In this document: piece by piece, positions 8,764-17,000 of the stretch
Layout: the number at the start of each line of letters is the position of its first letter
Position numbering within the stretch: the first letter of the stretch is position 1
From: Hymenobacter cavernae
GTDB lineage: Bacteria; Bacteroidota; Bacteroidia; Cytophagales; Hymenobacteraceae
Reading direction: 5' to 3'
Length of the DNA: 64,000 bases
Assembly: GCF_014641455.1 (NCBI RefSeq)
Contig: NZ_BMHT01000004.1
Span: forward strand, 490,223 to 554,222
Made by a program: the position numbers and the translations under genes
The notes under the pieces: generated by a model
The model's database searches: none
Told to the model about the DNA's origin: nothing
The model's input: only the letters and a program-made list of their open reading frames with translations

Positions 8764-10056
8764 TTACTCGGCCGTGAAAATGGAGCGGCCCACCGAGAAG
8801 TTGAGCTGTTCGAAGGCACGCAAGCGGCTGGCTCGTAATTGATTTAGCAGCATCAAGTTGCTCTTATAGCTCTCGTAGAAATCGAGGAACTCCACAATGG
8901 TGATGTTGCGCTTGGCGTAGCTCTGCTCGATGCCCGAGATGAGGCGGTCGAAGTCGCCGGTGCTGCGGTTGGTCGTCTGGTAGAGTTGGTCGGTTTGTTG
9001 TACCAAGCGGTAAGCTTCCTGCACGTCGTTCTGCACGATAAGCTGCTGCTGACCTAGCTCCGCCTTGCTGCTCTGGATCTGAGCTTGCGCCGAGCGGATG
9101 TTGCCTTGGTTGCGGTTCAGAATCGGGATGGCCACGCCGAGGGTCACAGCATTGTAGTTCGGGATGTAGCTGCCGGCGCGGTCGTACACGTAGCCCAGGG
9201 CTAGGTCGGGAGCAGCTAGGGCTCGTTGCAAGCGTAAGTTTTGGTTTTGCTGCTCTAAGCCGGCCTGGCGAGCACGCAAATCAGCGCGGGCTATTTGGGC
9301 CGTATCGGCCAGCTGCTCGACGGAGTACTGACCTAGGTTCAGGTCGCGCAGGCGGTTGCCATCGGCTTGGGGTCGGTAATAAGCACCCGAGTTGTCCCGA
9401 ATCAACACGCGCAGGGCAGCCTCTTGGCCAGCGATGTCCGTCAGCAAGCCTTGGCGCTCGGTTTCCAATTGGAACAGAAAAGCTTTCAGGCGAATAACTT
9501 CTTTCAGGGCAATATTGCCTTTGTCGTATTGGCCTTGGTATTGAGCCACCGTACGGCGGAAGGAGTTGATTTCGCGGTTGTAAGCCCCAACCGTCTGCTG
9601 CTTGAAGTACAGGTTGTAGAAGGTGGTGCGGAGCTGGTAGCGCAGGTTGCGCAGCAAATCCTGGAAGTTGTATTGCTCAACCAAAGCGTTCTGCTGCGCC
9701 ACGTTGGCTGCCGCCTTGCGCCGACCGGCAATAGCAAACAACTGCTGCACTTGCACGATGCTCTGGCCCGTCCTCGTTACATCAAAGTGCTTGTGGGTGG
9801 CCGGGTTATAGGTGTTTTGCTCCAGTGAAATAGTTGGGTTGTCCCAGAGCTTGGCTTGCTGAATTTGCGCTTCAGCCGCCGACACGTTGTATTGTTGAGC
9901 GAGCAGGGCTAGGTTGTTCTGCACGAAGCGCTGCTCGGCCTCGGGCAGCGTGAGCTGCACCGTATCGGCCGGCGCAATAGCAGCCGGAGTGGCCGCAGCC
10001 TGGGCGGTGCCAGTCAGCAGCAATAGAAAAATCAGGAGCGAGAATAAGCGTTGCAT
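8764..10056 (-). CDS. czcC: TolC-family outer-membrane efflux protein (CzcC-like)
   Basis: Outer-membrane channel of the tripartite metal pump, 430 residues. It has a signal peptide (MQRLFSLLIFLLLLTGTAQA) and two repeats of long alpha-helical, Gln/Ala-rich segments characteristic of the outer-membrane efflux protein fold (for example AAEAQIQQAKLWDNPTISLE and ALAAPDLALGYVYDR). It is the first gene of the czcCBA operon. Its upstream region holds a candidate operator of four 11-bp-spaced repeats (10098-10136) and a -7-like box (10079-10086) that would give a leader of about 18 nt. The ATG at 10056 is the only start that keeps the signal peptide. Confidence 0.9.
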   Translation of the reverse strand: MQRLFSLLIFLLLLTGTAQAAATPAAIAPADTVQLTLPEAEQRFVQNNLALLAQQYNVSAAEAQIQQAKLWDNPTISLEQNTYNPATHKHFDVTRTGQSIVQVQQLFAIAGRRKAAANVAQQNALVEQYNFQDLLRNLRYQLRTTFYNLYFKQQTVGAYNREINSFRRTVAQYQGQYDKGNIALKEVIRLKAFLFQLETERQGLLTDIAGQEAALRVLIRDNSGAYYRPQADGNRLRDLNLGQYSVEQLADTAQIARADLRARQAGLEQQNQNLRLQRALAAPDLALGYVYDRAGSYIPNYNAVTLGVAIPILNRNQGNIRSAQAQIQSSKAELGQQQLIVQNDVQEAYRLVQQTDQLYQTTNRSTGDFDRLISGIEQSYAKRNITIVEFLDFYESYKSNLMLLNQLRASRLRAFEQLNFSVGRSIFTAE

Positions 10057-10078
10057 ATCCGATGAAGCATTAGGATAT

Positions 10079-10136
10079 GCAAGTGTACTGTGCCCGTATT
10101 AGGTGGGTATTAGAGGTACATTAGAGCCAGATTAGA
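10079..10136 (-). promoter_or_regulatory. czcCBA promoter with four 11-bp-period ATTAGA repeats
   Basis: On the plus strand ATTAGG starts at 10098 and ATTAGA starts at 10109, 10120 and 10131, an exact 11-bp spacing. A -7-like box TACACTTG (minus strand) lies at 10079-10086, so the repeats cover the -33 region. Direct repeats at one helical turn are typical of OmpR/PhoB-type regulator sites. The same layout precedes the second adaptor. Binding by the regulator at 13127-13804 is inference. Confidence 0.7.
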
Positions 10137-10213
10137 AGCGTTAATTTTTTATAAAAACTGCGTTTTAAGCCTAGAAATGCGCTTTTGTGTGCGCAAATAA
10201 TTTGTAATAAGCA

Positions 10214-10255
10214 CAAAAAAAGAAGCTAGGCTCAACAGATGAAGTCGAACCTAGC
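10214..10255 (-). terminator. Intrinsic terminator of the stand-alone adaptor gene
   Basis: Read leftwards, a 9-bp stem (10247-10255 with 10225-10233, one T-G pair) is followed by a T-rich tail (A-tract 10214-10221 on the plus strand). It ends the adaptor transcript just before the czcCBA promoter, so the adaptor is probably a separate unit. Confidence 0.65.
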
Positions 10256-10283
10256 TCCGCCAAGTCATTTAGCTTAATTCGCT

Positions 10284-11387
10284 CTAATCGTTCAGATGCT
10301 TGTAGAGCAGCAGTTGATTCTGGGCCACCACTCGCTCGCCGTCGTACAGACCGGTAGTTATGTAGCTGGTTTTGCCTACGGTTTTTAGCACCGTCACCTC
10401 CCGCGTTTCAATGTGGGTGGGGTCTTTGAGCACGAGCACGAAGTTGCGGTCGTGGTTGAAAATCACGTTGGTGTAGGCCACTGCCACTTGTTGCTGCTTG
10501 CCCGTGCTCGATACGTGCACGCGGGCATGCATACCCGGCTTGAGCACGTAGCTAGGGTTGTCGAGGCGCACACGAACTTTCATCACCTTGCTCTCGGGGT
10601 CTAGCATATTGAACACCTTGTCGATGCGACCGGTGAAGTGCTTGTCGGGGTAGCTCAATGTGGTCACGTTGGCGGTGTGGCCCACCTGCACATTGGCGAT
10701 ATCGGCCTGAAAGACATCTGCCATCACCCACACCGTGCTCAGATCCGAAATCGTGAACAGATTATCCACGTTATCCGCGTTGAACTGCATGTGGTCGGTC
10801 ACGTTCTTTTCGGTGATGAAGCCCGAAATAGGCGCCCGTAAAGTATACGTGCCATCGGCCGATACGCCATACACGCTCAACTGCTTACGGCTTTTGCCTG
10901 CGTTGCTCTGAGCTTTGCGCAACTCTTGCCGGGCCATCACTACATCGCGCTCCGCGGCTAGGCCGCTCTCAAAGAGGTCTTGCGTGACTTGCAAGTTTTT
11001 GCGGGCAATAGCTAGGTCGGAGCCCGCCGTCGCGCTTTGGTTCTGTAGGTCAGCAATTTCGCCGCTCTTAATCACGGCTAGCACTTGGCCCTTCTTGACG
11101 TAATCGCCGAGGCTAGCTGGCAAAGCCTGCACCACACCGCCTACCAGCGGGTACACTTGCACCGTTTTATCGAGGTTCGTGCTCACGCGGCCGTTGAGCG
11201 CCACCTCGCTCCGTATGGCTTCTGAGCGAGCCGTGTCGAAAGCTAGGTTGCGCAGCATGGCTGGGTGCAACGAATGCGCTTTGGGTGTTTGGGTGACTAG
11301 TTCAGTAGCTTCTTCTGAGCAGCTTGTGAGCATACAAACCGAGAAGGCAGCGGCTATCGTTATAAGAGAATGGGTAACACGGCGCAT
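10284..11387 (-). CDS. Second RND periplasmic adaptor, paralogue of the operon's CzcB
   Basis: Periplasmic adaptor lipoprotein of 367 residues, the same length as the adaptor at 7610-8713. It has a lipobox (LTSC), the barrel-sandwich halves (VYPLVGGVVQAL...GQVLAVIKSGE and APISGFITEKNV) and the conserved C-terminal segment TTGLYDGERVVAQNQLLLYKHLND. The middle is almost identical to its paralogue while the N-terminus and C-terminal domains differ more. No pump or channel gene accompanies it: it has its own operator and promoter (11410-11466) and its own terminator (10214-10255). It may be an alternative adaptor for the same pump. The ATG at 11387 is chosen over the longer frame because the lipoprotein signal begins there. 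Confidence 0.9.
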   Translation of the reverse strand: MRRVTHSLITIAAAFSVCMLTSCSEEATELVTQTPKAHSLHPAMLRNLAFDTARSEAIRSEVALNGRVSTNLDKTVQVYPLVGGVVQALPASLGDYVKKGQVLAVIKSGEIADLQNQSATAGSDLAIARKNLQVTQDLFESGLAAERDVVMARQELRKAQSNAGKSRKQLSVYGVSADGTYTLRAPISGFITEKNVTDHMQFNADNVDNLFTISDLSTVWVMADVFQADIANVQVGHTANVTTLSYPDKHFTGRIDKVFNMLDPESKVMKVRVRLDNPSYVLKPGMHARVHVSSTGKQQQVAVAYTNVIFNHDRNFVLVLKDPTHIETREVTVLKTVGKTSYITTGLYDGERVVAQNQLLLYKHLND

Positions 11388-11409
11388 ATGCAGACTTTTA
11401 GGTTGTTTG

Positions 11410-11466
11410 CAAGGATACGCGCCTAGGGTTAGAGGCAAATTAGAGGTGCATTAGAAACAGATTAGA
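11410..11466 (-). promoter_or_regulatory. Promoter of the second adaptor with four 11-bp-period repeats
   Basis: GTTAGA at 11428 and ATTAGA at 11439, 11450 and 11461 repeat with an exact 11-bp period. A -7-like box TATCCTTG (minus strand) lies at 11410-11417. The near edge of the array is 41 bp from the ATG at 11387, against 42 bp for the czcC copy, so the arrangement is conserved between two promoters. It is probably the site of the adjacent OmpR-type regulator. Confidence 0.7.
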
Positions 11467-11622
11467 ACCTAGCCTTTGCCTCGTTTTTGTTGGTTTTGTT
11501 CTACTGGTTTGTTGGTATAGTATAATATACAAGGTGTTCGTGCTAACGTTCTTCATCACTAGTTCACGTGTGCTAGCTTATGAACAAAGCCTGCTCACCA
11601 ACAGTGAAATAAGACCCGCTAG

Positions 11623-12975
11623 CTAGAAAACAACCGTTGCCAAAGTCCCGCTGTGAAGCGTAGACGTGACGGACAACGTACCGCCATGCAGCTCAATAAT
11701 CTTGCGGGCCAGCGGCAAGCCTACCCCATGTCCAATGACTCCCCGGGCATTATTGGCCCGGAAAAAAGGCTGGAAGATGGCCGACAGATCCTTCTCGGCA
11801 ATGCCAATGCCGTGGTCCTGAATTTGAATGTAAACGTGGCCTTCGGCGTAGTTGAAATGCACTTCGACGGGCTGGTCACCGGAGTACTTGAGCGCGTTAT
11901 CGACCAAGTTCATCAGCGCCCGCCCTAGCAATTGGCGGTTGCCCATGATTTCCATCTGTTCAGGGTCGGGAGGGAGCGAATCGAGGGTGATGTGCACGCG
12001 CCGCCGCTGCTCGGGCGCAACCGCCTCGCGGGCTTCCCAGAGTAGTTCATCAAGCCGAATCTCGTCACCGGTCATGGTGCCGGCGGTGGCTTGCGTGAAC
12101 TCAAGGAGGTTGTTTATGAGCGTTTTGAGCTGCTGCAATTCGTTCAGCACCGAGGTCAGCGCTTCGCGGTAGGAGGCGGGCTCTCGGTCGCGGGTAAGCA
12201 GCACTTGCAGCTCGCCAATGGTGGCGGTGAGCGGTGTGCGCAACTCGTGGGAAGCGTTGCTCACAAAGGTGCGTTGGCCTTCAAAGCTTTCCTCCAGGCG
12301 CTCTAGCATGCGGTTGAAAGTGCGAGCTAGGCGCGTAATCTCATCTTGCTCACTGGTGAGTCCTGCTTCTACGCGCAGGTGCAGGTCGTGGGCCGTAATG
12401 CGGTCTACCTGGTCGTTGACGGCCGCAATGGGAGCTAGTGCCCGGCCCGCAAACAACCGCCCAGCTACGTAAATCACCACCAAGCTGCACACAAACACCA
12501 GCCCAAGCATGGAACCTAGGTGCTCCAAACGAGCCCGCCCAGAACGGTTTTCGGCGGCGGCGACAATCACAAAGTCGCCTTGGTTATCGTGGTAAAACAA
12601 GCCGATAGCCTGGCGGGTACCTAGGTCGAAGTAGAGTTCTTTCTCGTCTATAATCCGGACCAGTAATGAGTCGGAAATATGAATGCGAGCATCTTCTTTA
12701 ATAAAACGCTGGTTCAGCCCCGAATCGTAAATCTGCAACACCTCATCAGTCAGCGTGCGCAGGTAGCGCCGCTTGAAGTCGCCGAAAGTCGAGTCGTGCA
12801 GCTCATCTTGTTCCAGAAACACATAGCCGGTTACCTCGGCCCGGTCGCGCAGGCGCTGCTGAAATTCCTGGGTGGTGTACTGCGCGTGAAGCAGAAATGT
12901 CACCGATAGCGCCGCCAACAAGATTACGCCGACCAAGCCGAGAAAAAGCCAGGTAAGCCTATTACGAATGGTCAT
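11623..12975 (-). CDS. Sensor histidine kinase (CusS/CzcS-like)
   Basis: Membrane sensor kinase of 450 residues. TM1 is at about 9-30, a periplasmic sensor region at about 31-152 and TM2 at about 153-173. A HAMP linker (FAGRALAPIAAVNDQVDRIT) leads to the dimerisation and phosphoacceptor box SHELRTP with His243. The ATPase domain shows the N-box (NLVDNALKYS, about 357-366), DHGIGI (about 387-392) and GHGVGLPLARKI. It pairs with the OmpR-type regulator 150 bp upstream and probably controls the efflux genes downstream. The sensed signal, a metal ion by analogy with CusS and CzcS, cannot be read from the sequence: the periplasmic region has His and acidic residues but no clear metal motif. The C-terminus ends shortly after the last strand (LATVVF). 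Confidence 0.92.
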   Translation of the reverse strand: MTIRNRLTWLFLGLVGVILLAALSVTFLLHAQYTTQEFQQRLRDRAEVTGYVFLEQDELHDSTFGDFKRRYLRTLTDEVLQIYDSGLNQRFIKEDARIHISDSLLVRIIDEKELYFDLGTRQAIGLFYHDNQGDFVIVAAAENRSGRARLEHLGSMLGLVFVCSLVVIYVAGRLFAGRALAPIAAVNDQVDRITAHDLHLRVEAGLTSEQDEITRLARTFNRMLERLEESFEGQRTFVSNASHELRTPLTATIGELQVLLTRDREPASYREALTSVLNELQQLKTLINNLLEFTQATAGTMTGDEIRLDELLWEAREAVAPEQRRRVHITLDSLPPDPEQMEIMGNRQLLGRALMNLVDNALKYSGDQPVEVHFNYAEGHVYIQIQDHGIGIAEKDLSAIFQPFFRANNARGVIGHGVGLPLARKIIELHGGTLSVTSTLHSGTLATVVF

Positions 12976-13126
12976 TTAAAGTAATGTGCTGGTTTTCTGA
13001 TGTGCTAATGTGCTAGCTGGCATGTCGTCATCCTAGGTGCATTTCCTGCTCGCTGGCGGAGTGTACCAGGAAAAACCTGGGTAACCTCATCAACCCCTTC
13101 GCACATGAGAAGAGTAGCATACCAGC

Positions 13127-13804
13127 TTAATCTTCCTCCCGCATGACGTAGCCCATGCCGACTACCGTGTGAATGAGTTTCTTAGAGAAGCCTTTGTCGA
13201 TTTTATTGCGCAGATAATTCACGTACACATCAATTACATTCGAGCCCGAGTCGAAGGAATCTTCCCACGAGTTCTCGGCAATTTCGGCCCGACTCAGCAC
13301 CCGGCCTTTGTGGCGCATAAACAATTCTAGAAGGCCAAATTCCCGAGCTGTGAGCTTGATCGGCTGACCGCCGCGGGTCACGGTTTTGGCGGCCGTGTCC
13401 AGCGTCAGGTCGGCTAGGGTGAGCACCGAGCCTTTCTGCTCAGTGCCACGCCGACGCGTGAGGGCGCGCACCCGAGCGAGCAATTCCTGAAAGTCAAAGG
13501 GTTTAACCAGGTAGTCGTCGGCGCCACCATCGAAGCCTTGCAGCTTGTCGGTGGTGGTCCCTAGGGCTGTCAGCATCAAAATAGGTACTTGCTGGTCTTG
13601 GGCGCGCACGGCCCTCAGCACCTCAAAGCCGCTTATATTCGGTAGAATCACATCCAGGATGATCAACTCGTAGTCGTGCGTGAGGGCTAGCTGCCGCCCG
13701 AAATGCCCATCGTACGCTACCTCCACTTCATAATTTTCCTCCTCCAGCCCGCGGCGGATAAAAGCGGATACTTTCGGCTCATCTTCAACAAGTAAGATCT
13801 TCAT
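13127..13804 (-). CDS. OmpR-family response regulator (CusR/CzcR-like)
   Basis: Two-component transcription factor of 225 residues. The receiver domain (1-about 118) has the acidic pair in VEDEP, the phosphoacceptor Asp51 (LIILDVILP) and Lys101 (YLVKPFD). A winged-helix DNA-binding domain fills the C-terminus (LTAREFGLLELF...VYVNYLRNKID...VVGMGYV). The reading frame extends 34 codons upstream through an inverted repeat, but MKILLVEDEP at 13804 is the canonical start of the family. It precedes the sensor kinase and is the best candidate to bind the 11-bp-period repeats at 10098 and 11428. It probably activates metal efflux; that is inferred from context. Confidence 0.93.
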   Translation of the reverse strand: MKILLVEDEPKVSAFIRRGLEEENYEVEVAYDGHFGRQLALTHDYELIILDVILPNISGFEVLRAVRAQDQQVPILMLTALGTTTDKLQGFDGGADDYLVKPFDFQELLARVRALTRRRGTEQKGSVLTLADLTLDTAAKTVTRGGQPIKLTAREFGLLELFMRHKGRVLSRAEIAENSWEDSFDSGSNVIDVYVNYLRNKIDKGFSKKLIHTVVGMGYVMREED

Positions 13805-13840
13805 TGCGCCAATATGTCGATGAGATAATGTAGAAGAGGT

Positions 13841-13948
13841 GTAGGAACGCGCCACGGCGCGTTCGGCGTTGCACGATTTACCTAGGTATAACGGAATAAA
13901 GAACACATAACCAGCATGGCCGACGAACGCGCCGTGGCGCGTTCCTAC
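13841..13948. repeat. Long intergenic inverted repeat, GTAG...CTAC type
   Basis: Arms 13841-13865 and 13924-13948 are perfect 25-bp reverse complements; the loop contains CCTAGGT. The arms are themselves near-palindromic (CGCGCC/GGCGCG). It lies between the TPR gene and the response regulator, upstream of the latter. Confidence 0.9.
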
Positions 13949-13954
13949 AAGATA

Positions 13955-14293
13955 TTAATCATCCTCGTAGTCGAGACCTAGGAACTGGTTGAGCGCTTGT
14001 TGAAGCTCGCTGGCGGCATGCATCTGGCCCGCCCGACGGCTTACTTGCAGGCCTTTTCGGTAAACTTTTTCGGCCTCTTCAGCCTTATTCAATTGCTCCA
14101 GCAGCTTGCCGGCGTGGTAATAGGTACCCACGTAGTCAGGATGCTCATCGAGCAGTTTCTGATAGAACTCCATGGCGCGTAGCGGCTCGGAGGCGCGGTA
14201 TTCAGTGGCCAACGCATAGATCGTGAAGGCATCATTGGGGTCGTCGGCGTAGAAGGCCAGAAGCTGTTGCAGACGGGTTGGAGCGGTTTCCAT
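13955..14293 (-). CDS. Small TPR-repeat protein
   Basis: A 112-residue cytoplasmic protein with no signal peptide, made almost wholly of tetratricopeptide-like helices. Pairs such as DAFTIYALATEYRASEPLRAM and YVGTYYHAGKLLEQLNKAEE match the TPR pattern (W/L-G/Y-A-P spacing), giving about two and a half repeats at residues 18-100. The last residues (GLDYEDD) are acidic. It diverges from etfB, with starts only 75 bp apart. TPR proteins mediate protein-protein contacts; the partner is unknown. Many Bacteroidota encode similar short TPR proteins annotated only as hypothetical. Confidence 0.8.
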   Translation of the reverse strand: METAPTRLQQLLAFYADDPNDAFTIYALATEYRASEPLRAMEFYQKLLDEHPDYVGTYYHAGKLLEQLNKAEEAEKVYRKGLQVSRRAGQMHAASELQQALNQFLGLDYEDD

Positions 14294-14311
14294 AGGGAAG
14301 GGAGATTTCTG

Positions 14312-14319
14312 TATCTTCG
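14312..14319 (+). promoter_or_regulatory. -7 promoter element for etfB
   Basis: TATCTTCG, one base from the TAnnTTTG consensus. It would give an mRNA leader of about 45 nt before the etfB ATG at 14369. Confidence 0.4.
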
Positions 14320-14368
14320 CCCGAAAGTAGGGGGTTTCCCTAGTATTTGTTCATTCAAGCAGCCGTAG

Positions 14369-15109
14369 ATGAAGTTTCTCGTTTGCATTAGCAACGTGCC
14401 CGACACGACCACCAAAATAACCTTTACTCCTGACAATAAGGAGTTTAATAAGGCCGGTGTACAGTTCGTGATTAACCCCTGGGACGAATACGCCCTCACC
14501 CGCGCCATCGAGCTGAAAGAAGCACAGGGCAGTGGTACCGTCACGGTAATCAACGTGGGGGAAGCCGATACAGAGCCCAATATCCGCAAAGCTCTGGCTA
14601 TCGGCGCCGACGACGCTATCCGCGTCAATGCCAAGCCGACTGACGCTTTCTTCGTGGCCGAGCAAATTGCCGCCATTGCCAAGGAAGGTGCCTACGACGT
14701 GATTCTGATGGGTCGCGAAAGCATTGACTATAATGGTTCGCAGGTGCATGGTATGGTGGGCGAGCTGCTCGGTATTCCGACTGTTGCTCCGGCCATGAAG
14801 CTCGATATGAGTGGCAACACGGCCACCCTGGAGCGTGAGATTGAAGGCGGCAAAGAAATAGTAGAAGTAACGACGCCTTTTGTGGCTTCATGCCAGCAGC
14901 CGATGTGCGAGCCCCGCATCCCGAACATGCGCGGCATCATGACGGCCCGCACCAAGCCGCTGAAAGTGGTGCAGCCAGTTGGCAGCGATGCCCGCACCGA
15001 AGTAGCCGAATACGCCCTGCCGCCCAAAAAGCAAGGCGTAAAGCTCATCCCGGCCGAAAACGCCGGCGAGCTGATCAAGCTCCTGCGCAACGAGGCCAAG
15101 GTAATCTAG
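14369..15109 (+). CDS. etfB: Electron transfer flavoprotein beta subunit
   Basis: Beta subunit of ETF, which takes electrons from acyl-CoA and other dehydrogenases and passes them to ETF:quinone oxidoreductase. The 246-residue protein starts MKFLVCISNVPDTTTKI and shows the family landmarks VINPWDEYALTRAIELKE, the GADDAIRV region and the signature VVxP-type segment near the C-terminus (TTPFVASCQQPMCEPRIPNM). It binds the AMP cofactor in the heterodimer. etfA follows 102 bp downstream in the same direction, separated by an AT-rich word-repeat spacer. Length and order are normal for Bacteroidota. Confidence 0.95.
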   Translation: MKFLVCISNVPDTTTKITFTPDNKEFNKAGVQFVINPWDEYALTRAIELKEAQGSGTVTVINVGEADTEPNIRKALAIGADDAIRVNAKPTDAFFVAEQIAAIAKEGAYDVILMGRESIDYNGSQVHGMVGELLGIPTVAPAMKLDMSGNTATLEREIEGGKEIVEVTTPFVASCQQPMCEPRIPNMRGIMTARTKPLKVVQPVGSDARTEVAEYALPPKKQGVKLIPAENAGELIKLLRNEAKVI

Positions 15110-15112
15110 AAA

Positions 15113-15205
15113 ATCAATTGAACAGTGAGCAATTAACAATGAGCAGTTAGGTGAATTCGATTCACACATCCATTGATAATTGATCATTGATAATTGTTAA
15201 TTGAA
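15113..15205. repeat. AT-rich word-repeat spacer between etfB and etfA
   Basis: Variants of one short word (TTGATAATTG, TTAATTGA, AATTAACAATG) recur on both strands across the spacer, so several small overlapping hairpins can form. Similar spacers made of other words lie at 16320-16358, 20165-20269, 24323-24364, 31005-31070, 48264-48372 and 60117-60185. Confidence 0.6.
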
Positions 15206-15211
15206 GAAATC

Positions 15212-16189
15212 ATGTCTGTTTTAGTTGTAGTTGAATGTGATAACGGCGAGGTGAAAAAATCCTCGCTGGAAGTGGCTTCTTACGGCAGCCAGGTAGCGCA
15301 GCTGCTCGGCACCACGGCCACGGCCATTGCCGTGGGCGTAGCTTCTGAAGCCAACCTAGGTCAGCTGGGCGAGCAAGGCATCAGCAAGGTCCTCTACGAC
15401 GCGGAGCCGCGCCTGAAGGACTTCGTGAACGGTGCTTACACCAAGCTCATTGCTGCTGCGGCCGAGAAAGAGCAGTCGCAGGTGATTGTGCTGGCTAACT
15501 CCAACATCGGTGCTGCGGTGGGTTCGCGCTTATCGGTACGCCTGAAAGCTAGCCTGGCTACCAATGTGGTCGAGCTGCCCAAAGTAGAGGGCGGTAAGTT
15601 CACGGTGCGTCGCGGTGCTTACTCCGGCAAAGCCCTTTCCGATGTAGTGCTAACCAGCGACCGGAAGATCATTGCTGTGAAGAAGAACTCGATTGAAGCG
15701 CTGCACAACGCTGGCCAAGCGGCCACGGTGGAGCAGTTCTCGGCCCAGCTCACCGACACTGACTTTGCCGATGCGCCCAAGCAGGTGATCATGCAGGAGC
15801 AGGCTGGTGGCGTGCTATTGCCCGAAGCCGACAAAGTGGTATCGGGTGGCCGCGGCATGAAAGGCCCGGAGAACTGGTATCTGATTGAGGATCTGGCGAA
15901 AGCGCTGCATGCTGCTACGGCTTGCTCCAAGCCCGTATCGGACGTAGACTGGCGCCCGCACCACGAGCACGTGGGCCAAACGGGTATTACCGTGTCGCCG
16001 AACCTGTACATCGCCTGTGGTATTTCGGGCGCTATTCAGCACCTGGCGGGCGTAAACTCGTCGAAGGTGATTGTCGTAATCAACAAAGATCCGGAGGCGC
16101 CGTTCTTCAAGGCTGCCGATTACGGCATCGTTGGCGACGTATTCGACGTATTGCCAAAATTAACCCAGGCCGTTAAGGAGCTGGGTTAG
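15212..16189 (+). CDS. etfA: Electron transfer flavoprotein alpha subunit
   Basis: FAD-binding alpha subunit of ETF, 325 residues. The N-terminal domain (MSVLVVVECDNGEVKKSSLE) is followed by the C-terminal FAD domain with LPEADKVVSGGRGMKGPENW, the HEHVGQTGITVSPNLYIACGISGAIQH stretch that contacts FAD, and VVINKDPEAPFFKAADYGIVGD near the end. The ATG at 15212 gives the family's N-terminus; the frame opens six codons earlier. It forms an operon with etfB. Downstream (16196-16258) an imperfect inverted repeat with CCTAGGT may end the transcript. Confidence 0.95.
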   Translation: MSVLVVVECDNGEVKKSSLEVASYGSQVAQLLGTTATAIAVGVASEANLGQLGEQGISKVLYDAEPRLKDFVNGAYTKLIAAAAEKEQSQVIVLANSNIGAAVGSRLSVRLKASLATNVVELPKVEGGKFTVRRGAYSGKALSDVVLTSDRKIIAVKKNSIEALHNAGQAATVEQFSAQLTDTDFADAPKQVIMQEQAGGVLLPEADKVVSGGRGMKGPENWYLIEDLAKALHAATACSKPVSDVDWRPHHEHVGQTGITVSPNLYIACGISGAIQHLAGVNSSKVIVVINKDPEAPFFKAADYGIVGDVFDVLPKLTQAVKELG

Positions 16190-16195
16190 GGACTC

Positions 16196-16258
16196 AAGAA
16201 CTTGAGAACCTGGGTACTTAGTTGCTTTTCAAACTAATGACCTAGGTTCTCAATTCTT
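16196..16258 (+). terminator. Imperfect inverted repeat after etfBA
   Basis: Arms at about 16196-16224 and 16230-16258 pair with several mismatches around GAGAACCT/AGGTTCTC and are followed by TTTT. It is a plausible terminator. Confidence 0.45.
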
Positions 16259-16358
16259 TTATTCTGTGGCTCACGTTGTTATGAACTTAGGCCTTTGTTT
16301 TATTTGCACGTAGTAAGGTCAAAACCCAAGTCCCAAAGACCCTAAGTCCCGAAGACCC

Positions 16359-16979
16359 TTGAAAAAAATCCAGCTTGAAATACTAGGTCTGTCGTCCAGC
16401 CAGTCGCAATCCGGCTCGTTCGCGCTTATCCTAGGCGAAAAAACCGGTAACCGTCGCCTGCCTATTATCATCGGCATGTTCGAGGCGCAGAGCATTGCCA
16501 TTCAGATTGAGAAAATCAGTCCGAACCGGCCGCTCACGCACGACTTGTTCAAGTCCTTTGCCGAGCATGTACACGTAACGATCCTGGAAGTACTGATCTC
16601 AGACCTGAAAGAAGGCGTGTTCTACTCCAAAATAATCTGCTCCGACGGTGCCACAACCTTTGAGCTAGATGCTCGCCCTTCGGATGCTATTGCCATTGGC
16701 CTACGCTTTGGTGTGCCCATCTTCACCGTGGAGAGCGTGCTCAGCGAAGCCGGCATCATCCTGAGTGACCTCGACGAAAACGCCGACGATACCGACGACG
16801 ATGACGACCAGGACGAAGACGACACGGATAAGCCAACTCCTTCGCGGCCGGAACCACGCGAGCCTTCGGGTCAGGTTTCGCTGGACGAGCTAACCAAGAT
16901 GCTGGCGCAAGCCCTTGAAAAAGAGGACTATGAAAAGGCCGCCAAAATCCGTGATGAGCTGAATAAGCGCAACGGCTAG
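16359..16979 (+). CDS. Bifunctional nuclease family (DUF151) protein with UVR motif
   Basis: A 206-residue cytoplasmic protein. Residues 1-about 135 form the DUF151/BFN domain (ILGLSSSQSQSGSFALILGE, RRLPIIIGMFEAQSIAI, ARPSDAIAIGLRFGVPIF), a family described as nucleases acting on DNA and RNA. A strongly acidic linker rich in Asp (about 139-158) leads to a C-terminal UvrB/UvrC (UVR) motif (SLDELTKMLAQALEKEDYEK...IRDELNKR), suggesting contact with a repair or Clp-type partner. The start is TTG at 16359, which gives the expected MKKIQLEI opening; no in-frame ATG lies near. A spacer of repeated CCC-AAAGACCC words precedes it and a strong terminator follows. Confidence 0.88.
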   Translation: MKKIQLEILGLSSSQSQSGSFALILGEKTGNRRLPIIIGMFEAQSIAIQIEKISPNRPLTHDLFKSFAEHVHVTILEVLISDLKEGVFYSKIICSDGATTFELDARPSDAIAIGLRFGVPIFTVESVLSEAGIILSDLDENADDTDDDDDQDEDDTDKPTPSRPEPREPSGQVSLDELTKMLAQALEKEDYEKAAKIRDELNKRNG

Positions 16980-17000
16980 GCGCGATAAACCACACCAAAC

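Noticed and set aside
10098..11466. Regular repeats as a CRISPR array
   Set aside because: The unit is 11 bp with no unique spacers of CRISPR size and no cas genes are near; it fits a regulator site.
13805..13906. Longer N-terminus for the response regulator
   Set aside because: The extra 34 codons lie in an inverted repeat and MKILLVEDEP is the normal start.
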